A DNA stretch of 5,568 nucleotides from an uncultured Chlamydiaceae bacterium (GTDB taxonomy: Bacteria; Chlamydiota; Chlamydiia; Chlamydiales; Parachlamydiaceae), in NCBI GenBank assembly GCA_945957185.1, contig CAMFKA010000143.1:1-5568 (forward strand), written 5' to 3'. Below the pieces are notes generated by a model. The model saw only the letters and a list, made by a program, of their open reading frames with translations, ran no database searches and was not told where the DNA came from. The translations under genes were made by a program, and so were the position numbers. Shown here one piece after another: positions 1 to 5,568 of this stretch (within the stretch, counting starts at the first letter, position 1; each line of letters starts with the position of its first letter).

Positions 1-44
1 TAATAAATGAAAAAATCACGATGTCAATAGATCGGATACAACAA

Positions 45-140
45 CTTTCATCGTTCCATCGTCATATCGTTATATCGTTTTCTTGCCTCAAACTTTATCT
101 CAACGATGAAACGATAAAACGATGAAACGATAATTGAAAG
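45..140. repeat. Inverted pair of tandem 8-bp ATCGTT-type repeats
   Basis: Two blocks of four octamers face each other. The left block (51-82) reads TCGTTCCA, TCGTCATA, TCGTTATA, TCGTTTTC. The right block (103-134) reads ACGATGAA, ACGATAAA, ACGATGAA, ACGATAAT, with a strict 8-base period. The right block is approximately the reverse complement of the left, and both are bounded by CTTTCA (45-50) and TGAAAG (135-140), which are exact reverse complements. About 20 bases lie between the blocks. Together they could form an imperfect AT-rich hairpin. No open frame of note crosses the block. The function is unknown: it may be a terminator-like structure of an upstream gene, a protein-binding array, or degenerate mobile DNA. 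Confidence 0.75.
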
Positions 141-299
141 ATATGCTATTCTCATAATTCTCAAAAACTCTCAGTGTTCTCAGTGGCTCAGTGGTGATTA
201 ATTATGCAACAAGGCCGATTTGAGTACTCATTTGTGTGATGAGCCGGATTTTTGAGAAATATGAGAATCCTCTTATCATTCAACTATCGTTCTATCGTT
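118..299. repeat. Long imperfect inverted repeat, MITE-like
   Basis: The arm at 118-167 is the approximate reverse complement of the arm at 249-299, with roughly four fifths of positions matching. The inner 20 bases (148-167 against 249-268) differ at one position only, and the outer parts share AACGAT units and a TTGAA/GATA core. The 81-base loop (168-248) holds three CTCAGTG heptamers and the perfect 10-bp palindrome TGAGTACTCA at 221-230. No transposase or sizeable open frame is present. The size (about 180 bases), AT richness and terminal inverted repeats fit a non-autonomous mobile element or an intergenic repeat family. That is an inference, since other copies cannot be seen here. No clear target-site duplication was found. 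Confidence 0.6.
170..193. repeat. Triplicate CTCAGTG heptamer repeat
   Basis: CTCAGTG occurs exactly at 170-176, 179-185 and 187-193, separated by TT? -like spacers of two bases and one base. The run lies in the loop of the longer inverted repeat. Similar CT(C/G)(A/T)GTG short repeats turn up in intergenic DNA of many environmental bacteria, which argues for a selfish or slippage-derived repeat rather than an operator. That comparison is from memory. Confidence 0.6.
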
Positions 300-371
300 G
301 AAATGATTTTCATTTATCGTTGGTTAATCGTGCTTCAAGTCAGGCTTTGGTGTCCTTATTTTCACAAACTC

Positions 372-401
372 TTGACGTTCTCGATTTCCGAGGCGTATAA
401 T
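372..401 (+). promoter_or_regulatory. Sigma-70-type (chlamydial sigma-66) promoter of the operon
   Basis: TTGACG at 372-377 is a -35 box one base off consensus. TATAAT at 396-401 is a perfect -10 box, and the spacer between them is 18 bases. Transcription would start near 408, giving a leader of about 30 bases before the sctU start codon. No other promoter-like pair of this quality is seen in the window, and the later genes are too closely packed to need their own. A strong housekeeping promoter is consistent with expression by the main chlamydial sigma factor. Stage-specific control, if any, is not visible from the boxes alone. Confidence 0.8.
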
Positions 402-425
402 AATTACTAGAGTATAGCATTTCTT

Positions 426-431
426 AAGGAG
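426..431 (+). promoter_or_regulatory. Ribosome binding site of sctU
   Basis: AAGGAG lies 8 bases before the ATG at 440. It supports this start, as does the first protein stretch (GEKTEKATPKKLRDARNKGQ), which matches the conserved beginning of the SctU/FlhB family. Confidence 0.85.
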
Positions 432-439
432 TCACTCGC

Positions 440-1522
440 ATGGGTGAAAAAACCGAGAAGGCAACCCCTAAAAAACTTCGCGACGCTAGGAATAAAGGTC
501 AGGTCGCAAAGTCGCAGGATCTTCCTTCGGCATTTACTTTTGTCGCATCGATTTGGATTACGCTGGCGATGGGCGGGTACCTCTACGGCTATTTGGGGTC
601 GTTTTTGGTGGCTAATTTTAAGATGATCAATCTTCCTGACCTCACCACCGTTCTCACTGCACGGTGGGCGGAATCGATCTATGTCATTCTCATGGCTAGC
701 CTCCCCATCCTGGTCGCTGTGGCGAGCATTGGGGTGCTGGTGACGTTCCTCGTTGTTGGTCCGGTTTTCACTACCGAAGTGTTTAAGTTCGATATTAAAA
801 AATTCAACCCTGTGGACAATCTAAAGAACATCTTTAAGATGAAAACCCTTGTTGAGCTGATCAAATCGTGCTTAAAAATCGGAATTGCCGCCTACATCAT
901 CTACAGAGTTATGTACAATAGTATTCCGGTGTTGATTCACGCGGTGAACATGAGCATGTTCGATGCGCTGATTCTCTTTAATAATTTCCTCCTCGAAGTG
1001 ATCTTTAAAGTGGGATTGTTTTTCCTCGTGATCGCCGTCCTCGATTTCGCCTACCAAAAGTATAATTTTGGTAAGGAGATGATGATGGAGAAATTCGAGG
1101 TCAAACAAGAGTATAAAAACACGGAAGGGGACCCACAAATCAAGGGGAAAAGGCGTCAAATTGCCCAAGAGATGGCTTATTCCGAAGGTCCAATGGGAGG
1201 CGTGCGGAAGGCTGCAGCGGTCGTGACCAATCCGACACACTTGGCAATTGCCATCAACTACGAAAAAGATGTCGACGCAGCACCGTATATTGTTGCGATG
1301 GGTTCCGATATCCTTGCTGAGAGGATGATCAAAATTGCTTCGGACAACGATGTTCCCGTGATCCGCAATATCAAGCTTGCCCATAAGCTGTGGGATGAAG
1401 GAGAGGTTTACGAATTTATCCCTGAAGGTTCGTACGAACCCGTTGCGCAAATTTTACGCTGGATTGCATCTCTGAAAACTGATACACCTTTAGATTATGA
1501 CCCTGATCAAACAGAAATTTAG
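440..1522 (+). CDS. sctU: Type III secretion export apparatus switch protein SctU (CdsU/YscU/FlhB family)
   Basis: This inner-membrane component of the type III secretion export apparatus switches substrate class after self-cleavage. The 360-residue length is normal for the family. The N-terminus carries the typical EKTEKATPKKLRDARNKGQV stretch (3-22). Four hydrophobic segments follow at about 31-58, 79-110, 145-166 and 184-206. Next come the basic linker helix with EVKQEYKxxEGDPxIKxxRRQ (220-240) and the cytoplasmic domain. The self-cleavage motif NPTH is intact at 264-267 (cleavage between N264 and P265 in characterised homologues), preceded by AAAVVT, so the protein should be autocleaving. 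The downstream segment AMGSDILAERMIKIASDNDVP and the C-terminal region are also family-typical. The FlhB alternative is disfavoured because the neighbours are sctV, copN and scc1. It is the first gene of the operon and lies 11 bases before sctV. Confidence 0.97.
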   Translation: MGEKTEKATPKKLRDARNKGQVAKSQDLPSAFTFVASIWITLAMGGYLYGYLGSFLVANFKMINLPDLTTVLTARWAESIYVILMASLPILVAVASIGVLVTFLVVGPVFTTEVFKFDIKKFNPVDNLKNIFKMKTLVELIKSCLKIGIAAYIIYRVMYNSIPVLIHAVNMSMFDALILFNNFLLEVIFKVGLFFLVIAVLDFAYQKYNFGKEMMMEKFEVKQEYKNTEGDPQIKGKRRQIAQEMAYSEGPMGGVRKAAAVVTNPTHLAIAINYEKDVDAAPYIVAMGSDILAERMIKIASDNDVPVIRNIKLAHKLWDEGEVYEFIPEGSYEPVAQILRWIASLKTDTPLDYDPDQTEI

Positions 1523-1533
1523 AGTAGGTAAGA

Positions 1534-3705
1534 ATGAATTTTATTAGGTCGATTTTAGAAGGAATTACAGCGCGGCTGGGGGGATCTCGAGCTCAAGCTA
1601 ATATTTCCAAGGCCAGCGATATTGCTTTGGCGATGCTGATTATCGGTATTTTGGCGATGATCATCATCCCCATCAATCCGCATATCATCGACTACATGTT
1701 GGCGTTAAACTTGAGCATCTCCGTTGCTTTGCTGATGGTTTCTCTCTATATTTCCAACGCGGTCGGTCTTTCAGTTTTCCCTTCCCTGCTGCTAATCACA
1801 ACTCTGTACCGCTTGGGTACGAACATCGCTTCTACTAAACAGATTTTGCTACACGCCTACGCCGGGGATATCATTTCTTCGTTCGGGGAGTTCGTCGTCG
1901 GAGGAAACTTCGTGGTCGGGGGCGTTATCTTCTTGATCATCACGTTAGTGCAGTTCATCGTCATCACCAAGGGTGCCGAGCGGGTTGCCGAGGTCGCCGC
2001 CCGCTTTACGTTGGACGCGATGCCGGGTAAGCAGATGAGTATCGACGCCGACTTGCGCGCGGGGATCATCGATCAAAACGTCGCACGCGAACGTCGCCTT
2101 GCCATTCAGAAAGAGAGCCAACTGTACGGAGCGATGGATGGAGCGATGAAGTTCGTGAAAGGGGACGCTATCGCGGGGATTGTCATCATCCTGATCAACG
2201 TTGTCGGGGGGATGATCATCGGGGTGACTTTGAACGGAATGACCGGGATGGAAGCGGCTCAAACTTACTCCCTCCTCTCCATCGGGGACGGTCTGGTTTC
2301 GCAGATTCCTGCGCTTCTGATCTCTATTACTGCCGGTATCATTACCACTCGCGTTTCCAACGATTCCGGAGGCGACAGCAACCTGGGTAGCGAAATTTCG
2401 GGTCAGATCATGAAACAACCAAAAGCCCTCATGATCGCATCAGCGTTCTTGATGGGGATGGCGGTTGTTCCAGGAATGCCTGCTCCTCCATTTTTAATTA
2501 TTTCTGCGGTTTTGGGTCTGATCGGTTATGCGTTGATGACAACGGAGCAAGTCGCTGCCGATGGAACTGTTACGGGCGGAAAAGGAATTGCAGGCGGAGG
2601 CTCGCTCGAGTCTGCGGCAACAGACACCTCTGTCCTCGGGCACAAAGTGGTTGCCGGCGGAGGGATCGATAACTACGCCCTCACGCTTCCGGTGATTTTG
2701 GAGGTGGGGTCCCACCTCTCCGGCGACATCGCTAAAGCTCAAAAAGGTCAGAGCTTTGTCGATCAAATGATCCCTCGCATGAGACAAGCGCTCTATTCGG
2801 ATTTAGGGGTACGTTTTCCGGGAGTGCACGTCCGTACCGATTCTCCCATTTTGGACAAAGATGAATATTCGATCCAATTGAACGAAGTTCCTGTGGTGCG
2901 TGGACGTGTGTTAGAAGGACATGTGTTGACGAATGAAAGTGAAGAGAACCTTAAAAGGTACAATTTGCCGTTTACAAGCTATAAAAACTCTCTTGGACTG
3001 CCGTCGCTATGGGTGGATATCAAGTATAAAGAACTACTCGATCGCGCCGGCATCAAGTATTGGAATTCGCTGGAAGTGATGATTCTGCATATCTCCTACT
3101 TCTTCAGGCACTATGCAAACGAATTTGTGGGAATCCAAGAAGTGAAATCGATGCTCGAATTTATGGAGAAATCGTTCCCCGATCTCGTCAAAGAGGTGAC
3201 ACGCCTTATCCCGCTACAAAAGATGACCGATATTTTTAAACGGTTGATTCAAGAGCAAATTTCAGTGAAAGACTTACGTACGATTATGGAGTCCCTTAGC
3301 GAGTGGGCGCAAACGGAAAAAGATACGGTCTTGCTGACGGAGTATGTCAGGTCATCCCTTAAACGATACATCAGTTACAAATACTCTCAAGGGCAGTCGG
3401 TGCTCTCTGTTTACATCTTGGACCCCGAAATCGAAGATATGGTCCGCGGAGCGATTAAACAAACCTCTGCCGGTTCTTACTTAGCTCTTGATCCTGATTC
3501 CGTCCAAATGATTCTACAAAGCGTTCGGAACACTGTGGCGCCGCCTCCACCCGGAGGACAGGCTCCCGTCGTCCTGACCGCTATTGACGTCCGCCGCTTC
3601 GTCAGAAAATTGATCGAAATGGAATTTACCGATATCTCGGTAGTGTCCTTTCAGGAAATTGTCCCTGAAATACGGATTCAGCCTTTAGGGCGTATCCAAA
3701 TTTAG
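1534..3705 (+). CDS. sctV: Type III secretion export gate protein SctV (CdsV/LcrD/FlhA family)
   Basis: SctV is the largest export-apparatus protein. Its membrane domain helps energise export, and its cytosolic domain forms a ring that docks chaperone-substrate complexes. The 723 residues are close to the family length. About eight hydrophobic segments fall between 29 and 335. Family hallmarks are the YRLGTNIASTKQILL region (92-106) and the FHIPEP-loop motif DAMPGKQMSIDADLRAG (161-177), followed by RERRLAIQKESQLYGAMDGA (185-204). A glycine-rich linker (about 343-378) leads to the cytosolic domain (about 379-723), which keeps conserved elements such as LGVRFPGVHVR (424-434) and SLKRYIS (607-613). 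A proline run (AAPPPPGG-like, about 669-675) breaks the C-terminal part. The upstream ribosome binding site is weak (TAGG, 1525-1528), suggesting translational coupling to sctU. FlhA is less likely given the neighbours. Confidence 0.97.
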   Translation: MNFIRSILEGITARLGGSRAQANISKASDIALAMLIIGILAMIIIPINPHIIDYMLALNLSISVALLMVSLYISNAVGLSVFPSLLLITTLYRLGTNIASTKQILLHAYAGDIISSFGEFVVGGNFVVGGVIFLIITLVQFIVITKGAERVAEVAARFTLDAMPGKQMSIDADLRAGIIDQNVARERRLAIQKESQLYGAMDGAMKFVKGDAIAGIVIILINVVGGMIIGVTLNGMTGMEAAQTYSLLSIGDGLVSQIPALLISITAGIITTRVSNDSGGDSNLGSEISGQIMKQPKALMIASAFLMGMAVVPGMPAPPFLIISAVLGLIGYALMTTEQVAADGTVTGGKGIAGGGSLESAATDTSVLGHKVVAGGGIDNYALTLPVILEVGSHLSGDIAKAQKGQSFVDQMIPRMRQALYSDLGVRFPGVHVRTDSPILDKDEYSIQLNEVPVVRGRVLEGHVLTNESEENLKRYNLPFTSYKNSLGLPSLWVDIKYKELLDRAGIKYWNSLEVMILHISYFFRHYANEFVGIQEVKSMLEFMEKSFPDLVKEVTRLIPLQKMTDIFKRLIQEQISVKDLRTIMESLSEWAQTEKDTVLLTEYVRSSLKRYISYKYSQGQSVLSVYILDPEIEDMVRGAIKQTSAGSYLALDPDSVQMILQSVRNTVAPPPPGGQAPVVLTAIDVRRFVRKLIEMEFTDISVVSFQEIVPEIRIQPLGRIQI

Positions 3706-3709
3706 GAGG
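3704..3709 (+). promoter_or_regulatory. Ribosome binding site of copN overlapping the sctV stop codon
   Basis: AGGAGG is a full-strength Shine-Dalgarno sequence. Its first two bases are the last two of the sctV TAG stop, and it ends 5 bases before the copN ATG. The overlap supports translational coupling and a much stronger initiation signal for copN than for sctV, as expected if the plug is needed in greater amounts than the gate. Confidence 0.85.
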
Positions 3710-3714
3710 CTTGA

Positions 3715-4935
3715 ATGAGTTCTTATGGAGGTGTGGGAGGACAGAATGTCGACCCGGACATCACCCTGAAAGCGATGATGGAGGCGGGACAAGAGACTCA
3801 AGCCGAGCTCCGCGCCGAGCGGCAAGATAGCCTAAAAGCCTTCGTCGCAGATCAGAAGGATCTCGTCAACCCTTTTGCCTCCCGCTTGCAGACAACTCAG
3901 AAGTCGATCAAAGCCAGCAAATCCCGCGTGCAAAAGATGTTGCAGACAGGGGAAAAAGCCGCCCGTTTGTTGCCGATCGAATTGATCAAAGACATGGCAG
4001 GACAGTTTCAACAGCGCAACTCGGAACTTCGTTCCAATGTTTTAGTGTTGTTACGTGAGTACATCAAACCCGATGATTCCGCCGAAGATATTCTGAAGAA
4101 GGTGTTGGAATTCTATCCCGATGTTTCTCTTGCGGATGAGGCGTTGGAATTTTTGCTTGAAACGACCGACGGGGACCTACGCGAGCGCGTTCTGGAGGCT
4201 AAAGAGCAGCTCAACAAGGACCACGCAAGAGAAATCATTGCAGGACGTAATATTGGCCCTGTCGTGCGTGAAACTTCCGAAAAAGGTTTGGATACAACCT
4301 CAAACTTGCGAGACCTCTATCGCGACGTCACGGGGAACCCCCGCGACTCCAACACGATGTTTGAAGAGTTATCTCAAAAATACCCTTTTAAAGAGCTGAA
4401 GAAGGTGATCGATTTTCTGCTCCACTCTTTAGGCTCCGATATGAAATCGCAAGGCCCCTCTATTCCCAGAGGGATGCTCCATCGCCTTTTTACTGAAACG
4501 CGTTCGCTACAAGCAATTTTAGGGGTTTACCGCTTCTTCCGCGGCCGTATGCACTTGATGGAGACGCTCTTCCAAAAAGACGGCATCGAAATGCCGACCC
4601 AGCTCAACTTCGAACAGATGGCGAAAGCGTTTATGGCTCTCGCTGCGGATCGTTATCCCTCTTCTGCAAAAGTCAAAGACACCGCAGTCCGCCTGGGAGT
4701 GGAAAAATGGATCCAAGCAAAAATTATTGCTTTAACACAACTGCGCGATGCCGTCAAAGAAGTCGCCATGAATCAGATTTACAGGTCGGTGCAACACCGC
4801 GACGAACTCTATATCACGATTATTGAAGCTCTCGAAGACCTTGAAGATGAGCTTGAAGAGTGGGAAGAGCAGATGTATGGCGGTTCTGAAAGTTCCGAGG
4901 ACGATGAAGACGACGAGGAAGAAGAGAATAAATAA
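3715..4935 (+). CDS. copN: Type III secretion gatekeeper/plug protein CopN (SctW, YopN-TyeA/MxiC family)
   Basis: CopN is the secreted gatekeeper that plugs the apparatus and sets the order of secretion. In Chlamydia it also acts as an effector and binds tubulin. The 406 residues are near the length of chlamydial CopN. A Gly/Ser-rich, flexible start (1-15) fits a type III secretion signal. A long helical HrpJ/YopN-like domain covers about 25-220, including the chaperone-binding part near its beginning, and a TyeA-like helical domain covers about 285-385 (VEKWIQAKIIALTQLRDAV at 329-347). The two parts are fused, as in MxiC and chlamydial CopN, rather than split as in YopN plus TyeA. The last 36 residues are strongly acidic, with 21 Glu/Asp, ending in a near-pure acidic run (SSEDDEDDEEEENK). 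Identification rests on domain character plus position between sctV and scc1. Tubulin binding is not shown for this protein. Confidence 0.93.
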   Translation: MSSYGGVGGQNVDPDITLKAMMEAGQETQAELRAERQDSLKAFVADQKDLVNPFASRLQTTQKSIKASKSRVQKMLQTGEKAARLLPIELIKDMAGQFQQRNSELRSNVLVLLREYIKPDDSAEDILKKVLEFYPDVSLADEALEFLLETTDGDLRERVLEAKEQLNKDHAREIIAGRNIGPVVRETSEKGLDTTSNLRDLYRDVTGNPRDSNTMFEELSQKYPFKELKKVIDFLLHSLGSDMKSQGPSIPRGMLHRLFTETRSLQAILGVYRFFRGRMHLMETLFQKDGIEMPTQLNFEQMAKAFMALAADRYPSSAKVKDTAVRLGVEKWIQAKIIALTQLRDAVKEVAMNQIYRSVQHRDELYITIIEALEDLEDELEEWEEQMYGGSESSEDDEDDEEEENK

Positions 4936-4952
4936 GCCGCAAGGGGGCAGCT

Positions 4953-5417
4953 ATGGTGATGGATCTTCTGAACACGATTTTGAAAGATCTGGAGAAACAT
5001 ATCCAGATTGAAGATTTACACGCCGATGAAAATGCGAGCTGTTTGATCAATTTTGAAGATGGTGTATCGATCCAAATCGAATTAGACCCGGGTGGGGATT
5101 ACATTTGTATCGGAGCGAAGCTCGGAGAAGTCCCCGCGGGCCGCTACCGTCAAACTCTTTTTAAGGAAGCGTTAAAAGCGAACGGGCTGCCACCTCCTCG
5201 GATCGGGACTTTCGCTTACAGCGAAAAGAGCAAAGCGTTGATCTATTTCGACTATTTGTGGGCAAAAGAGATGACGGGGCAGAAGCTCTACGAGTTTATC
5301 CTGTTGTTCAAAGGGAGGGCTGCTCTCTGGAAAGGGGCGATTGCAAAAGGGGAGATTCCGCAGTTGGATCTCATGACCTCCAAAGGAGCCCGCCCCAAGG
5401 GAATGTTCGGGCTTTAA
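4953..5417 (+). CDS. scc1: Class I type III secretion chaperone Scc1 (SycE/CesT family), probable CopN chaperone
   Basis: This small acidic cytosolic chaperone (154 residues, usual range about 130-160) keeps its secreted partner unfolded at the N-terminus and delivers it to the apparatus. The start has the family alpha-helix (LLNTILKDLEKHIQI, 5-19). Beta strands with alternating hydrophobics follow (ASCLINF, VSIQIEL, DYICIGAKLG). Then come the helix RQTLFKEALKAN and the strand pair IGTFAYSEKSKALIYFDYL (about 87-105), typical of SycE-like folds, and a C-terminal helix (KLYEFILLFKGRAALWKGAI). In Chlamydia, Scc1 pairs with Scc4 to escort CopN; an Scc4 gene is not in this window. ATG at 4953 is chosen because AAGGGGG (4941-4947) lies 5 bases upstream; an in-frame ATG at 4959 is a less likely start. 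The 17-base gap after copN supports cotranscription. Confidence 0.9.
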   Translation: MVMDLLNTILKDLEKHIQIEDLHADENASCLINFEDGVSIQIELDPGGDYICIGAKLGEVPAGRYRQTLFKEALKANGLPPPRIGTFAYSEKSKALIYFDYLWAKEMTGQKLYEFILLFKGRAALWKGAIAKGEIPQLDLMTSKGARPKGMFGL

Positions 5418-5450
5418 CCTACAGCACTCTGGACTAATTTCATACACATA

Positions 5451-5565
5451 CCCAGGCCTCCGCTTCGCTGCGACCTGGGCGAGTGTGGCTACTTTTGGTT
5501 GGAAGGAGGCGTATCCTATGCCGCGAATGCGGCTAAAGCATGTAGCCACACGCGTGAGCGTGTGG
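5451..5565. repeat. Cluster of GC-rich hairpins downstream of scc1
   Basis: Several palindromes sit close together. CCCAGG (5451-5456) pairs with CCTGGG (5474-5479) around an imperfect CGC-TTCG-type core. GCCGC (5520-5524) pairs with GCGGC (5529-5533) across the loop GAAT. GTGTGGCTAC (5483-5492) is a perfect complement of GTAGCCACAC (5542-5551), enclosing the second hairpin. CCACACGC (5546-5553) pairs perfectly with GCGTGTGG (5558-5565) across the loop GTGA. No T-run is visible after the last stem before the window ends. The block looks like a dispersed palindromic intergenic repeat; a transcription-regulating leader or an end-of-operon structure remains possible. Confidence 0.7.
5546..5565 (+). 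other. Perfect 8-bp stem with GNRA-type loop
   Basis: CCACACGC and GCGTGTGG form an uninterrupted stem with loop GTGA, a GNRA-class tetraloop that would be very stable in RNA. It could end the operon transcript or protect its 3' end. The sequence after it (TAA) is cut off by the window edge, so a terminator T-tract can neither be confirmed nor excluded. Confidence 0.5.
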
Positions 5566-5568
5566 TAA

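Noticed and set aside
8..31. Short ATG frame of 7 codons near the left edge, and an 11-codon frame from 204
   Set aside because: Neither has a convincing ribosome binding site, and both lie in repeat-rich AT DNA.
51..331. CRISPR array from the recurring ATCGTT units
   Set aside because: Units are 8 bases, degenerate, adjacent and in both orientations. There are no spacers of uniform length and no cas genes.
872..1450. 192-codon minus-strand open frame inside sctU
   Set aside because: Fully antisense to sctU, which has an intact family motif set. The composition is His- and Asn-rich, as expected of a reverse-frame shadow.
1945..2418. 157-codon minus-strand open frame inside sctV
   Set aside because: Antisense to conserved membrane and FHIPEP-loop coding sequence, with no recognisable domain.
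440..3705. Flagellar flhB-flhA pair instead of type III secretion sctU-sctV
   Set aside because: The families are homologous, but the adjacent copN gatekeeper and Scc1 chaperone, and the match to the Chlamydia gene order, identify the virulence-type system.
5387..5415. Terminator-like stem AGCCCG (5387-5392) and CGGGCT (5408-5413) followed by TTT at the end of scc1
   Set aside because: The stem is only 6 bp with a 15-base loop and the T-run is short, interrupted by the stop codon. Too weak to call a terminator.
5172..5549. 125-codon open frame on the minus strand across the end of scc1 and the hairpin region
   Set aside because: It lies antisense to most of the well-supported scc1 gene and then runs through palindromic repeat DNA. 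It has no recognisable domain and looks like a shadow frame.

Overview
The window carries one compact virulence operon of a bacterium in the phylum Chlamydiota. Four genes on the + strand, in the order sctU(cdsU)-sctV(cdsV)-copN-scc1, match the gene order known from Chlamydia (the CT091-CT088 block of C. trachomatis). The proteins are clearly of chlamydial type. The moderately high GC of the genes, the acidic tail on CopN and the repeat-rich flanks suggest a 'Chlamydia-like' environmental lineage (Waddlia/Parachlamydia/Criblamydia type) rather than Chlamydia itself. The genus cannot be fixed from the sequence alone.

Layout. Positions 1-439 hold no gene. They are AT-rich and built from 8-bp ATCGTT-type repeats arranged as inverted clusters, a longer imperfect inverted repeat (about 118-299) that looks like a small non-autonomous mobile element, and a run of CTCAGTG heptamers in its loop. 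A good housekeeping promoter (TTGACG, 18 nt, TATAAT) and an AAGGAG ribosome binding site follow, just ahead of the first gene. Positions 440-5417 hold the four genes, with gaps of only 11, 9 and 17 bases, so they are almost certainly cotranscribed. Positions 5418-5568 hold no convincing gene but are dense in GC-rich hairpins, two of which are mutually exclusive. They resemble a dispersed palindromic repeat or, less likely, a leader/attenuator for the next gene.

How the genes work together. SctU and SctV are inner-membrane parts of the type III secretion export apparatus: SctU is the self-cleaving substrate switch, and SctV is the large export gate with a cytosolic ring that receives chaperone-substrate complexes. 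CopN is the secreted gatekeeper plug that holds back effectors until contact, and Scc1 is the small class I chaperone that (with Scc4 in Chlamydia) escorts CopN. The operon therefore couples the gate, the switch, the plug and the plug's chaperone. I found no evidence of a wholly new system. The most interesting material is the repeat architecture at both ends and the acidic CopN tail.
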